From: Aquamicrobium lusatiense
GTDB taxonomy: Bacteria > Pseudomonadota > Alphaproteobacteria > Rhizobiales > Rhizobiaceae
Assembly (NCBI RefSeq): GCF_014201615.1
Contig: NZ_JACHEU010000001.1
Coordinates: 701,631 to 765,630, forward strand
Length of the DNA stretch: 64,000 nt
Direction of reading: 5' to 3'
In this document: piece by piece, positions 8,506 to 17,278 of the stretch
Numbering within the stretch: position 1 is the stretch's first letter
Layout of the letters: the number at the start of each line of letters is the position of its first letter
The notes under the pieces: generated by a model
What the model saw: only the letters and a program-made list of their open reading frames with translations
Database searches by the model: none
Told to the model about the DNA's origin: nothing
Translations under genes and position numbers: made by a program

Positions 8506-8739
8506 CTACGAGGCCGAGTATTTCACCGATACGCCACGCTGGCGAAAATATGCCTGCATGAGCTTTCTTCCGGAGCGGTTGTTCTGCGCCAGTCTGGCCG
8601 GGTCGAAAACGGCTTCCTTCAGGTCTTCCCGCTTCAGTGCCGCCTTGAGGTCTGCGATATGAATATCGAGATCGAGATTGTCGGCCTTGAGAGATTCATA
8701 GATGCGGTTGGTGATGTCTTCCACGGTCGCTTCGCTCAC
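8506..8739 (-). CDS. Small hypothetical protein, 77 residues
   Basis: An acidic-then-basic 77-residue protein, predicted mostly helical. It begins VSEATVEDITNRIYESLKAD and ends with a basic RQRGVSVKYSAS tail. The GTG at 8739 is the likely start; the frame continues upstream to 8814 but those residues look like intergenic translation. The composition and the helix-friendly segment DLDIHIADLKAALKREDLKEAVF argue for a real protein. I do not recognise the family. It stands alone between the fec locus and the AraC gene, with a strong hairpin after its stop. Confidence 0.6.
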   Translation of the reverse strand: MSEATVEDITNRIYESLKADNLDLDIHIADLKAALKREDLKEAVFDPARLAQNNRSGRKLMQAYFRQRGVSVKYSAS

Positions 8740-8947
8740 CGGCTTGTTCCTTTTTATGGTCTGGTGGCGCTTGCCACATTGTTCGGCCTGCGTCCCGCTT
8801 CGGAAAGCCGGCATGCTGCCGGATCAGCGGGAATCGATCTGATATCGGCCCTTTAATGCCATCGCGCTGAAATTACCATTCGGGACTTTTTACCCGGGTG
8901 CTTCAGTCCCATGTTGCATGCATAGCCAGCGCAAATCGGTTTGCCAA

Positions 8948-9736
8948 TCAGCCGTGGTTGCCGCCTGTTGAGCGGGAGCCGGCTATGTACCGTCGGGGTG
9001 TCTGGCCCGTCATCTGCCGAAAGAACGCGACGAAGGCACTGTCGCTGGCGAAGCCGAGATCGAAGGCGACTCTGGTTACGCTTTGCCCGCAGGCCAGCAG
9101 ATCCACTGCCCGCAAAAGCCGCCAGCTTTGCCGCCATGTCTGGTAGGTCATGCCCGTCTCGCGCCGGAAGATGCGCGTGATCGTGCGGGTGCTGGCGCCA
9201 ACATTGTGCGCCAGGGTTTCGAGATCGGGAGGAAGCTCTTCGGGATCAAGCCGGGCGAGTCGCGGGTCCGACGGCACTGGCAGCAACATCGGTTCGTGCG
9301 GTGCGGCCCGCAGTTCATCCATGCACACCGCCAGCATGTTGCGCGCAGCCCCTTGCGTCCAGTCGGTCTGGAAAGGCTGAAAGCTGATGCGCTCGAACAC
9401 CTCGCGCAGCAGAGGCGTCATGGTGACGATGGCGCAGCCGTGGAAGGGGGACGCAATGCGTGTCTGGTCGAGATAGATCGACCGGTACTCCACCTCGCTG
9501 CGGATGCGGACGCGATGCAGGGTTTGTGGCGGAATCCATGCCACGCGGATCGGAGGCAGGATCGAGATGGCGCCCGGCAGCGTGATCCGGATCGACCCGG
9601 AATAGGCAAAGAGCAACTGCCCGCGCCCATGGCGGTGCCAGCCGGAATCGTGCTGCATCAGCCGCGAGGCAATCCCTACGACCGGCGCCTCCATCAGGTC
9701 GGCATCAAAGGGATCGGAGGGAGCGAGCCAGACCAC
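8948..9736 (-). CDS. AraC-family transcriptional regulator (cupin-type sensor, NimR-like)
   Basis: A 262-residue regulator with an N-terminal cupin sensor (HRHGRGQLLFAYSGSIRITLPG near residues 34-55) and a C-terminal double helix-turn-helix (LETLAHNVGASTRTITRIFRRETGMTYQTW and the following SVTRVAFDLGFASDSAFVAFFRQMTGQTP). This architecture is that of the NimR/YeaM subgroup, which usually controls an adjacent efflux gene. It is divergent from the MFS gene at 9843, with a 106-bp shared promoter region. GTG at 9736 is the start used here. Confidence 0.9.
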   Translation of the reverse strand: MVWLAPSDPFDADLMEAPVVGIASRLMQHDSGWHRHGRGQLLFAYSGSIRITLPGAISILPPIRVAWIPPQTLHRVRIRSEVEYRSIYLDQTRIASPFHGCAIVTMTPLLREVFERISFQPFQTDWTQGAARNMLAVCMDELRAAPHEPMLLPVPSDPRLARLDPEELPPDLETLAHNVGASTRTITRIFRRETGMTYQTWRQSWRLLRAVDLLACGQSVTRVAFDLGFASDSAFVAFFRQMTGQTPRRYIAGSRSTGGNHG

Positions 9737-9842
9737 AGTTCATCCCGATTGTCCGATTTCCGATATAAATTGTCATTATGTTTGTAACAGGCAAAACGGG
9801 ACAGCGATAGAGCAGGAGCCTCACCAGAAAGCTGAGGCATCC

Positions 9843-10976
9843 ATGTTCCGCCATCCACCCCTTCCGCTCGTCATTCTGCTGCTGAGTTTCCCTCAGATCG
9901 TGGAAACCATCTACAGCCCGGCCCTGCCGATGATCGCCTCAGCCTATCGTGCCTCGCCGCAGCAGGCGGCACAGACGCTCTCCCTGTGGTTCGTCGCATT
10001 CGCCTTCGGCGTTGTTGCCTGGGGACGCCTTTGCGATATTGCCGGGCGTCGTCCGGCACTGCTCGGCGGGCTGGCGCTTTACGCGCTGGGCTCTGTCTGG
10101 GCGATGATGGCCGGGGATTTTGGCCAGCTTCTCACGGCGCGGCTGATTTCAGCCTTCGGTGCGGCAGTCGGCTCGATCGTCACGCAGACGGCGCTGCGCG
10201 ACAGCTATCGGGGCACTGACCTCGCCCGCGTTTTTTCCCTGCTTGGAATGGCGCTGGCGATCAGTCCGGCCATTGGCATGTTCGCCGGGCAGGAGATCGC
10301 AAAGCTTGCCGGTCATCAGGGCGTTTTCGCTGCACTGGGCCTGCTGGCGATCGCTCTTCTCGGGCTCAGCCTTGTATTCTGGCCGGAAACCCGTCCGGCC
10401 GGCGCTCGGGCGGCACGCCTTCTGCTGACGCTGAATGATATGTTGCGGGATCGCGATATCTGGCTCAACGCCGCGCTGATTGCGATCTTCAACCTCACCA
10501 TTTTCGCCTATTACCAGATGGGACCCTTCCTGTTTGAAGCGCTGAAGACGCGCTGGTTTGAATTCGGGGAAAGTGGCCTCGTTCTGGCCGCCGCATCCCT
10601 GGCTGGTGCGCTGGCAAACTCCGCCTTGCTGCGGCGGGGATGGAGCGCCGGTCACCTTGTCAGGCTTGGAGTCGCCCTTCTGGCCGCTGGCGCGGGGATT
10701 GTGTTCATCTGGTCGTCCAGCCCGGTTTTCATGGCCGGGATGGCGGTGATCGCCACGGCTTATGCTCTTGCGATCCCGAACATCCTCGCCGGAGCCTTGC
10801 GCAATTACACGGATCGCCCCGGAACCGCGGGAGCCGTGCTCAGCCTGCTCTATTACAATCTGCTTGGGCTGGGGCTGGTGGCTGCCGGGTTTGGCCAGAG
10901 GCTGGATCTTGTGCTCGTCGCCTGCGCCATGTGCGCAGCCCTCCTCATGGTGATCGGCCCTATGATCCGCCGATAG
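9843..10976 (+). CDS. MFS efflux transporter, Bcr/CflA-like
   Basis: A 377-residue, 12-span major facilitator transporter. The segment WGRLCDIAGRRPALLGGLALY (motif A, loop 2-3) near residue 60 and the Bcr/CflA-like RLISAFGAAVGSIVTQTALRD near 100 indicate a drug or metabolite/H+ antiporter. GAGG lies 5 bases before the ATG. It is divergent from an AraC regulator that probably controls it. The substrate is unknown. Confidence 0.88.
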   Translation: MFRHPPLPLVILLLSFPQIVETIYSPALPMIASAYRASPQQAAQTLSLWFVAFAFGVVAWGRLCDIAGRRPALLGGLALYALGSVWAMMAGDFGQLLTARLISAFGAAVGSIVTQTALRDSYRGTDLARVFSLLGMALAISPAIGMFAGQEIAKLAGHQGVFAALGLLAIALLGLSLVFWPETRPAGARAARLLLTLNDMLRDRDIWLNAALIAIFNLTIFAYYQMGPFLFEALKTRWFEFGESGLVLAAASLAGALANSALLRRGWSAGHLVRLGVALLAAGAGIVFIWSSSPVFMAGMAVIATAYALAIPNILAGALRNYTDRPGTAGAVLSLLYYNLLGLGLVAAGFGQRLDLVLVACAMCAALLMVIGPMIRR

Positions 10977-10995
10977 CAGGCCGGGCCGGCGGGCT

Positions 10996-11661
10996 TCACA
11001 ATGAAGCGGGTTTCTGATGACTGCGGGTGGTGGCTTCAATGCGGTCCGCCACCCGCACCAGCTCGGCCAGAGTGCGCACCTCCAGCTTGCGCATGACATG
11101 GCCGCGCCGCACCTTGACGGTGATTTCGCTGAGGCCGAGTTCGCCGGCGATCTGCTTGTTGAGAAGCCCCTGCGCCACCAGCCGCGCGACATCGCGCTCG
11201 CCCTGCGAAAGCCTTGCCCACCGCTTTTGCAGTTCCGATGCCTGCGCCTCCAGCGTCCGGCGCGCGCGGTCGGTCTCGATGCCGTGATGGATGGCGTCGA
11301 GCAGGTCCTGATCGCGGAACGGCTTGGTGAGAAATTCGATCGCGCCGTCCTTCATGGCCTTCACGCCCATGGCGATGTCGCCATGTCCGGTGATCATGAT
11401 GGTGGGCATATGCAGGCCGAGTTCCTGCATATGGGACAGGAAATCCATGCCGCTCTGGCCGGGCATGCGCACATCCAGAACCATGCAGGCGGGAGCATCC
11501 GCCACATCCTGATCGAGAAATTCCTGCACCGAGCCGAAAACGCGGGCCTCAAGCGCTACGGAGGCCAGAAGGTCCTCCACGGCCTCGCGCACCGAGCGGT
11601 CGTCGTCGATGACATAGACGACGGCCTTTTCCGGTTCGCCGTCGCTGTTTTGCCTGTTCAT
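10996..11661 (-). CDS. Two-component response regulator, FixJ/NarL-type
   Basis: A 221-residue response regulator. The receiver domain has the acidic pair D20-D21, phosphoacceptor D63 (MVLDVRMPG) and K113 (LTKPF). A LuxR-type helix-turn-helix follows (LSQGERDVARLVAQGLLNKQIAGELGLSEITVK split over about 151-182). It overlaps the histidine kinase gene by 4 bp, so the pair is co-translated. The target genes are not evident; the convergent MFS gene ends 20 bp away and is not obviously linked. Confidence 0.92.
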   Translation of the reverse strand: MNRQNSDGEPEKAVVYVIDDDRSVREAVEDLLASVALEARVFGSVQEFLDQDVADAPACMVLDVRMPGQSGMDFLSHMQELGLHMPTIMITGHGDIAMGVKAMKDGAIEFLTKPFRDQDLLDAIHHGIETDRARRTLEAQASELQKRWARLSQGERDVARLVAQGLLNKQIAGELGLSEITVKVRRGHVMRKLEVRTLAELVRVADRIEATTRSHQKPASL

Positions 11662-12728
11662 GAAACGGTCTCCGCAGCGGCGGGCAGGCTCACCAGAAAC
11701 ATGGCGCCACCCTCTTCATTGTTCTGCGACCAGATGCGCCCGCCATTGGTTTCCACGATGGAACGGCAGATGGTGAGACCGAGCCCGACCCCGTCCTTCT
11801 TGGTGGTCCAGAAGGCATCGAACAGATGGTCCGCTTCGCCCGGACGGAAGCCCGGCCCCTTGTCGGCGACACGGAAGCGGACAAATCCGGGCCCGTCCAC
11901 CTCGGCGATGAGGTCCAGTTCGCGCGCTTTCCCGGTGGAGACGGCCATCGCCTCGATGGCGTTGATGAGCAGGTTTCCCACCACCTGCCCGATCTGGATG
12001 CGATCCGCCATCACCGGCGGCAGGCTTTCCTGAAGATAGAGCCTGAGATGGATGTCGTGGCGCTCGATCTGGTCGCGCGCCATGGCGACGATTTCATGCA
12101 CCAGCGCATTGAAATCGAAGGCGCTCTTCTGGGGCGGCTTGCCGCTGGCCAGTCCGCGCACGCGCGCGATCACCGCGCTTGCGCGCTCCGTCTGTTCCAC
12201 CATCCGGTCTGCGGCGCGGATGGCCTTGTCGATTGCCGGCGGTTCCTGCTCCAGCCATCTGCGGCAGGCCCCGGCGCTGGTTGCAGCCGCCGCCAGCGGC
12301 TGGTTAACCTCATGAGCGATCGAGGCGGTCAGTTCGCCGAGGCTGGTGACGCGCGCCATACGCAGAAGCCGTTCGCGGCTTTCATGGGCGGCCGCCTCCG
12401 CCGCCACCAGTCTCAGCGACAGATATGTTGTGACGCCTATGGCAACGATGCTGATGCCGGTGTTGACGATGCCGACATCATAGCTGCCGGAGCGGGTCAG
12501 CGCGAAGCTCAGCACCGTCAGCGCCACGCAGGCGACGGCCAGAATGACGACCAGACGCGGCGGCAGGATGCGGGCGGCAATGAGAATGACGGCGGTGTGG
12601 AAGACCGCCGCGGCAATGGCGTAATCCGTGACCGTATCGGCAATGAAGATTGCCACCATCACCCCCGCAAGTGCGGCAAGGGTAAGGGTCTGGCTGTAGC
12701 GGAGCGGGGTGGAAAGCCTGAACGTCAT
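11658..12728 (-). CDS. Membrane sensor histidine kinase (FixL/DctB-like HATPase core)
   Basis: A 356-residue kinase with four or so hydrophobic segments in residues 15-110 and no large periplasmic domain. The H-box SLGELTASIAHEVNQPLAAAA has the phosphorylated His at 139. The catalytic domain shows NLLINAIEAM (N box), VADKGPGF (G1) and GVGLGLTI (G2). The HEVNQPL form is typical of the FixL/NtrB-like HPK4 group. It phosphorylates the response regulator encoded immediately downstream. The sensed signal is probably membrane- or redox-linked, but this is inference. Confidence 0.92.
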   Translation of the reverse strand: MTFRLSTPLRYSQTLTLAALAGVMVAIFIADTVTDYAIAAAVFHTAVILIAARILPPRLVVILAVACVALTVLSFALTRSGSYDVGIVNTGISIVAIGVTTYLSLRLVAAEAAAHESRERLLRMARVTSLGELTASIAHEVNQPLAAAATSAGACRRWLEQEPPAIDKAIRAADRMVEQTERASAVIARVRGLASGKPPQKSAFDFNALVHEIVAMARDQIERHDIHLRLYLQESLPPVMADRIQIGQVVGNLLINAIEAMAVSTGKARELDLIAEVDGPGFVRFRVADKGPGFRPGEADHLFDAFWTTKKDGVGLGLTICRSIVETNGGRIWSQNNEEGGAMFLVSLPAAAETVS

Positions 12729-12738
12729 GTCATCCGGT

Positions 12739-12842
12739 GGCTAAAGCAATTCCGGCAAAAGTGCGCAGTGGTTTCGCGTTTGGAATTGCGTCGAAACAAT
12801 GTGTCAGAGCGTTTCCTGCCGTTCGGAGAAATGCAGAAATGA
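12739..12842. repeat. Palindromic intergenic repeat resembling rhizobial dispersed elements
   Basis: The element starts with CTAAAGCAATTCCGGCAAAA and contains the opposing half TTTGGAATTGCGTCGAAAC, then AGAGCGTTTC and GAGAAATGCAG. Its form resembles a dispersed palindromic repeat I know from Rhizobiales genomes (AAAGCAATTCC...GGAATTGCG...AGCGTTTC). It sits between the histidine kinase start and the end of mgtC. Confidence 0.6.
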
Positions 12843-12905
12843 TCCGGGTCCGGCCCATTATACACGCCTCAGGGCAAAGCGCATGGCCTGTCCGGCGGGT
12901 GGCGG

Positions 12906-13622
12906 TCAGTCGCGGGTGCTGCCATCCCAGCTTGCGTCGGAAACCCCCTTCTGCTGTTCCAGATAGCTGGTCACCGCTTCTATCTCGTGCGGATCGACGG
13001 CGGTTGAAACCAGTGTCGCCACGATCTCGACGGTGTTGTTGCCCCGGTCGGTTATCTCCACATCGCTGACCGGATAGTCGGCAGCTTCCAGACGTTCCAC
13101 CAGAAGATCGCGCATCTGGGGCATGGCCTCGCGGCTGGAAATGACGCTGACTTCATAGGTGGCCTCGGTGGAGCGGTCATCGATGGGAATGCGGTTGATC
13201 ATATTGACCAGCGGCCGCAGCAATGTGTTGCCGGCGAGAACGAAGCAGGTCAGCAGCGTGGCCTCGGCCACCATGCCGGTTCCGGTGCAGGCGCCCACGG
13301 CAGCGGAGCACCACAGGGTTGCTGCGGTGTTGAGGCCGCGCACGTTCATGCCTTCCTTCATGATGACGCCGGCGCCGAGAAAGCCGATGCCGGACACCAC
13401 ATAGGAGATCACCCGCACCGCTTCCGCATCGCCCGCGACACGCTGGCCGAGATCGACGAAGGCAGCTGCGCCCACCGCCACCAGCACATTGGTGCGAAGA
13501 CCCGCAGTCCGCTGGCGATATTGCCGCTCGACGCCGATCAGCGTTCCCAGAATGAAAGCCGCCGCAAAGGCCACAAAGGTGTCGGCAAAGGCTGTCAGCT
13601 CGAAGGTGGCCAGGGCTTTCAT
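12906..13622 (-). CDS. mgtC: MgtC/SapB-family inner-membrane protein
   Basis: A 238-residue protein. The N-terminal four- to five-span MgtC domain carries the family hallmark GTLIGVERQYRQRTAGLRTN and GIGFLGAGVIMKEG. The C-terminal cytoplasmic domain (about 150-238, beginning near RSTEATYEVSVISS) is ACT-like, as in full-length MgtC. MgtC proteins act in adaptation to low magnesium and, in intracellular bacteria, modulate the F1Fo ATPase. The start is ATG 13622 (MKALATFEL); residues from the upstream frame to 13682 look non-native. It is the last gene of a magnesium locus with mgtB and a small membrane protein. Confidence 0.9.
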   Translation of the reverse strand: MKALATFELTAFADTFVAFAAAFILGTLIGVERQYRQRTAGLRTNVLVAVGAAAFVDLGQRVAGDAEAVRVISYVVSGIGFLGAGVIMKEGMNVRGLNTAATLWCSAAVGACTGTGMVAEATLLTCFVLAGNTLLRPLVNMINRIPIDDRSTEATYEVSVISSREAMPQMRDLLVERLEAADYPVSDVEITDRGNNTVEIVATLVSTAVDPHEIEAVTSYLEQQKGVSDASWDGSTRD

Positions 13623-13740
13623 CTGCGCATTCTCTGTTGGATCGTGCCGGCAATGAAGCCGGTTCATGTAATCACACGACATGCCTTAGCAGCGAAAACC
13701 TGCGCCAGCATGACGGTTTCCGGGCGGGTGCGGCAGGGGG

Positions 13741-14037
13741 TCACCATTGCCCTCGGCGCAGGAGCCACGACGCGCGGGCGTGAAGCGCCGAAGAGCAGCG
13801 GGCCAGCGCGCACCATTGCCGGCGGCTGATGAAGTCCTGCCGGAACAGCACCGAGGCCTGCCGCAGGAGCATGGTGCCAAGCAGCACGAGACACAGGCAC
13901 AGGAGCCTCAACGGCAGGCCGCGTAATTTCGGATTTCTGCGAGGTCCGCGAATTCCGCTCTGGCGGCGGGCTGGACCGGACGTGCCGAAATGGCCATCGG
14001 GGGCGAAAAACAGTATCGGAAGTTCATTGCGGGTCAT
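13741..14037 (-). CDS. Small single-span membrane protein between mgtB and mgtC
   Basis: A 98-residue protein with an excellent ribosome site (AGGAG, 7 bases before the ATG at 14037). The N-terminus is hydrophilic and rich in Arg/Gly. One hydrophobic helix runs from about residue 43 to 60 (LRLLCLCLVLLGTMLL), and the tail is basic with several Cys and Trp residues. The gene lies 96 bp after mgtB and 118 bp before mgtC on the same strand. I do not recognise the family. The position recalls Salmonella mgtCBR, where the small MgtR peptide controls MgtC stability, but no homology is claimed. Confidence 0.6.
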   Translation of the reverse strand: MTRNELPILFFAPDGHFGTSGPARRQSGIRGPRRNPKLRGLPLRLLCLCLVLLGTMLLRQASVLFRQDFISRRQWCALARCSSALHARASWLLRRGQW

Positions 14038-14133
14038 GGCATTTCTCCTGTCTTGGGGAACAAGGACGGGCGGCTCGTGCCGCCCGACTGACTTGCAGGT
14101 TGTGGGGAGCGCGTCAGCGCTGCGCCTCGCCCG

Positions 14134-16848
14134 TCAGAACCACTGTCCGAAGCGGCGGATGTAGATGGTCTTCATGCCCTGCGCGACGACGCAGTAGGCA
14201 AGCAGCGTGGCGATAAGCCAGGGGAAGTACTCCCACGGCAGCGGCTGCAGGCCGACCATCGCACCAAAGGCCGAGAAGGGGATGTAGATGCCGGTCACGC
14301 ACACCAGCACGGTCATCACCATGACCGGCAACGAGGCGGTGCTCTGGATGAAGGGGATTTTCTGGGTGCGCAGCATATGCACGACCAGCGTCTGCGACAG
14401 CAGCCCCTCGATGAACCAGCCCGACTGGAACAGCGACTGCTGATCCGGCGAATTGGCCCCGAACACGTACCACATCAGCGCAAAGGTGGTGATGTCGAAG
14501 ATGGAGGAGGTCGGCCCGATCCAGATCATGAAGCGGCCGATGTTCTTCGCATCCCATTTGCGTGGCTTGCGCAGGAACTCCTTGTCCATCCTGTCCCATG
14601 GCAGGGCAAGCTGCGAGATATCGTACATCAGGTTCTGGATGAGCAGGTGTATGGCCATCATCGGCAGGAAGGGGATGAAGGCGCTTGCCACCAGCACCGA
14701 GAACACATTGCCGAAGTTCGAGCTTGCGGTCATGTTCAGGTATTTGATGATGTTGCCGAAGGTTTCGCGGCCGCTGATCACGCCTTCTTCCAGAACCATC
14801 AGGCTCTTTTCGAGCAGGATGATGTCGGCCGATTCCCTCGCGATGTCGGTGCCGCTGTCGACGGAGATGCCGACATCGGCGTCGCGCAGGGCGGGCGCAT
14901 CGTTGATGCCGTCGCCGAGAAAACCGACCGTGTGGCCGTTCGCCTGCAAGGCTTTCAGCACCCGCGATTTCTGCAGGGGGGTGAGCTTGGCGAAGACGGT
15001 GCGTTCCTCGACCAGTTCGCGCAGAACCTCCTCATCCATCGCCTCGATGTCGCGCCCAAGCACCGGCAGGCCGGGTTCGAGGCCGACTTCGCGGCAGATC
15101 CTGGCGGTGATCACCTCATTGTCGCCGGTCAGAACCTTGACCGCCACGCCATAGTCGGCAAGTGCCGCGATGGCTGCCCGCGCCGTTTCCTTCGGCGGAT
15201 CGAGGAAGGTGAGGAAGCCCTGCACCACCAGATCGCGCTCGTCGGCGACGCCATAGCTGGCTCGCGACTGGACACCCGGTATCTCGCGGGTTGCGACGAC
15301 GAGGACGCGGAAGCCATCGGCGTTGCAGCCCCGGGCCAGATGGGCGAGGCGGGCGCGGCCGTTTTCGTCCAGTTCGCGCACGGTGTCTCCGTCCCGCACA
15401 TGGGTGGATATGGCCAGCATCTCCTCCACCGCGCCTTTGCAGATGAGCAGGTGCTCGCCACCATCGCCTTCGACCACGACCGAGAGCCGCCGGCGCACGA
15501 AGTCGAACGGAAGCTCGTCGATCTTGCTGTAGGAGGCGGCCTGCCGCACCACATCGGGCGTACCCGCCGCGAACTGGAGGACCGCCTGATCCATCAGGTT
15601 TCTGACGCCGCTCTGGTGATGGCTGTTCAGCCATGCCAGCCGCAGTACCCTCTCGTCGGGCGTGCCGGTGGGATCGAGGTGGCGTTCCAGAATGATGCGG
15701 TCCTGCGTCAGGGTTCCGGTCTTGTCGGTGCACAGAACATCCATGGCGCCGAAATTCTGTATGGCGTTGAGGCGCTTCACCACGACCTTGCGCCGCGCCA
15801 TCGCCACCGCACCCTTGGCAAGATTGGATGACACGATCATCGGCAGCATTTCGGGGGTGAGGCCGACAGCCACCGCCAGTGCGAACAGAAAGGCTTCCGT
15901 CCAGTCGCCCTTGGTGAAGCCGTTGATGAACAGCACAATCGGCACCATCACCAGCATGAAGCGGATGAGCAGCCAGCTCACGCTGTTGACGCCACGGTCG
16001 AAGGAGGTTTCGGTGCGCGAGCCGACGATCGCTTTCGCCAGCGAGCCGAAATAGGTGCGTGCGCCGGTGGCCACCACCACGGCGGTGGCGGTGCCGCTGA
16101 CGACATTGGTGCCCATGAAGCAGATGTTGGGCAGCTCCAGAAGATCCATCTGGTCACCTGCCACCGCGTCTGCCGATTTTCCGGCGACGGAGCCCAGCGT
16201 GTCGTATTTCTCGACCGGCAAGGCTTCGCCGGTCAGGGCGGCCTGGCTGACGAACAGGTCGCGCGATTCCAGCAGCCTGATGTCGGCGGGGATCATGTCG
16301 CCGGCCGAAAGTCTGATGACATCGCCCACCACGATCCCGGCCATTGGGACCTCCTGCAGGGCGGGCGCTGCCGCCGGCTCCGCGCGCCGCTGCACGGTGG
16401 CCGTGGTGCGGACCATGGCTTTGAGCGCATCGGCGGCGCGGCCGGACCGGTATTCCTGCCAGAACCGCAGCAGGGCGCTCAGCACCACCATGGTGACGAT
16501 GATGCCGACGCCGGTGTAGTCGGCTGCCTCGCCGTCGCGCAGCGGCAGCACGATGTCGGTGACGGCGCTGACTGCCGCCAGAGCGGCGAGAACGGCGATG
16601 AATGGGTTCTGAAATGCCTGCAGGAACTGGATGAAGGCGGATGGGCGCTTGTCATGCGCAACCTGGTTCGGACCATCCTCGACAAGGCGGATGCGGGCTT
16701 CGGCTTCCGTCAGACCCTGCAGACTGCCTCTGGTGTTGGCGAGCGTGGTCTCGATGCTGTTCTGCGCTTCGCGCACCGCTCGCATCGAAAGTTTTCGATC
16801 TTCCTTGCGTGTGGTCGCGGCCGGTGGCCGCTTGTTGATCATGTTCAT
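14134..16848 (-). CDS. mgtB: Magnesium-importing P-type ATPase, MgtA/MgtB type
   Basis: A 904-residue P3B-type ATPase that imports Mg2+ across the inner membrane. The actuator TGEA is at about 206-209, the phosphorylation motif DKTGTLT has D375, and the hinge GDGINDAPALRDADVGISVD is present. Ten membrane spans are expected, with the C-terminal spans after NMTASSNFGNVFSVL. The length matches MgtA/MgtB (about 900). The ATG at 16848 is followed by an in-frame ATG at 16842 (MINKRP), whose spacing from AGG is equally good. A 175-nt leader with strong hairpins and a small ORF precede it. Confidence 0.93.
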   Translation of the reverse strand: MNMINKRPPAATTRKEDRKLSMRAVREAQNSIETTLANTRGSLQGLTEAEARIRLVEDGPNQVAHDKRPSAFIQFLQAFQNPFIAVLAALAAVSAVTDIVLPLRDGEAADYTGVGIIVTMVVLSALLRFWQEYRSGRAADALKAMVRTTATVQRRAEPAAAPALQEVPMAGIVVGDVIRLSAGDMIPADIRLLESRDLFVSQAALTGEALPVEKYDTLGSVAGKSADAVAGDQMDLLELPNICFMGTNVVSGTATAVVVATGARTYFGSLAKAIVGSRTETSFDRGVNSVSWLLIRFMLVMVPIVLFINGFTKGDWTEAFLFALAVAVGLTPEMLPMIVSSNLAKGAVAMARRKVVVKRLNAIQNFGAMDVLCTDKTGTLTQDRIILERHLDPTGTPDERVLRLAWLNSHHQSGVRNLMDQAVLQFAAGTPDVVRQAASYSKIDELPFDFVRRRLSVVVEGDGGEHLLICKGAVEEMLAISTHVRDGDTVRELDENGRARLAHLARGCNADGFRVLVVATREIPGVQSRASYGVADERDLVVQGFLTFLDPPKETARAAIAALADYGVAVKVLTGDNEVITARICREVGLEPGLPVLGRDIEAMDEEVLRELVEERTVFAKLTPLQKSRVLKALQANGHTVGFLGDGINDAPALRDADVGISVDSGTDIARESADIILLEKSLMVLEEGVISGRETFGNIIKYLNMTASSNFGNVFSVLVASAFIPFLPMMAIHLLIQNLMYDISQLALPWDRMDKEFLRKPRKWDAKNIGRFMIWIGPTSSIFDITTFALMWYVFGANSPDQQSLFQSGWFIEGLLSQTLVVHMLRTQKIPFIQSTASLPVMVMTVLVCVTGIYIPFSAFGAMVGLQPLPWEYFPWLIATLLAYCVVAQGMKTIYIRRFGQWF

Positions 16849-16959
16849 CGCCTGTGGTCCTCAATGAATGCCCGGGCAATGGCGAGGCGGCGCACGAAGC
16901 CGCCCGCGCCACGCACTGTGCGGGCCGGTTGGTTGAATCGAAAAATGGACGGCTTGCCG

Positions 16960-16986
16960 GCGGCGACGGAGCGCGTCCGTCGCCGC
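16960..16986 (-). promoter_or_regulatory. Perfect 11-bp hairpin in the mgtB leader
   Basis: GCGGCGACGGA (16960-16970) and TCCGTCGCCGC (16976-16986) enclose a 5-base loop between the upstream small ORF and mgtB. On the plus strand it is followed by TTATTTT, like an intrinsic terminator facing away from mgtB. In the mgtB mRNA it lies about 110 bases before the start. A second, weaker stem (GGCGGC/GCCGCC) lies between it and the ATG. Confidence 0.5.
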
Positions 16987-17023
16987 TTATTTTCAGCCTG
17001 GCGGGCGTTGCGCGGACATGGTG

Positions 17024-17278
17024 TCAGCCCCGCTGTATTTCATGGAGTGGGGCTGGCGTGGTGTCGCCCGCCGTCGCCCGGGCTGCCCCCGGCGCGTTGG
17101 CGATCACTGTCCAGCGGCATTCCAGCCGGCCGGTTGCCGGATTGACCCGCCAGCGCACAACCGGGCGAAACGGATCATGTGGCTTTGCCTTTCGCTGGAA
17201 GCGCACGATCTGCGCGCTGCGGGCGGGCACAGCCGGAAGGGCTCCGGCGCGAAAACGGAAGAATTTCGTGATGTTCAT
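17024..17278 (-). CDS. Small basic protein or leader ORF upstream of mgtB
   Basis: An 84-residue reading frame with a good ribosome site (GAGG, 6 bases before the ATG at 17278). It starts MNITKFFRFRAG, is strongly basic and contains nine prolines. A motif VVRWRVNPATGRLECRW lies at about 40-56, of a type I associate with short uncharacterised proteins in Rhizobiales. There is no signal peptide or membrane span. It precedes mgtB by 175 bp on the same strand. It may be a free-standing protein or a translated leader affecting mgtB; the sequence alone does not decide. Confidence 0.5.
   Translation of the reverse strand: MNITKFFRFRAGALPAVPARSAQIVRFQRKAKPHDPFRPVVRWRVNPATGRLECRWTVIANAPGAARATAGDTTPAPLHEIQRG

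Noticed and set aside
8145..8561. 138-codon plus-strand frame in the gene-poor region beside fecI
   Set aside because: No ribosome site, Arg/Ser/Pro-rich random composition, and it runs through two strong hairpins.
14377..15831. 484-codon plus-strand frame opposite mgtB
   Set aside because: The minus-strand P-type ATPase has all catalytic motifs; the antisense frame has none.
16849..17023. Mg2+ M-box riboswitch before mgtB
   Set aside because: The leader is structured, but I could not match the conserved M-box blocks.
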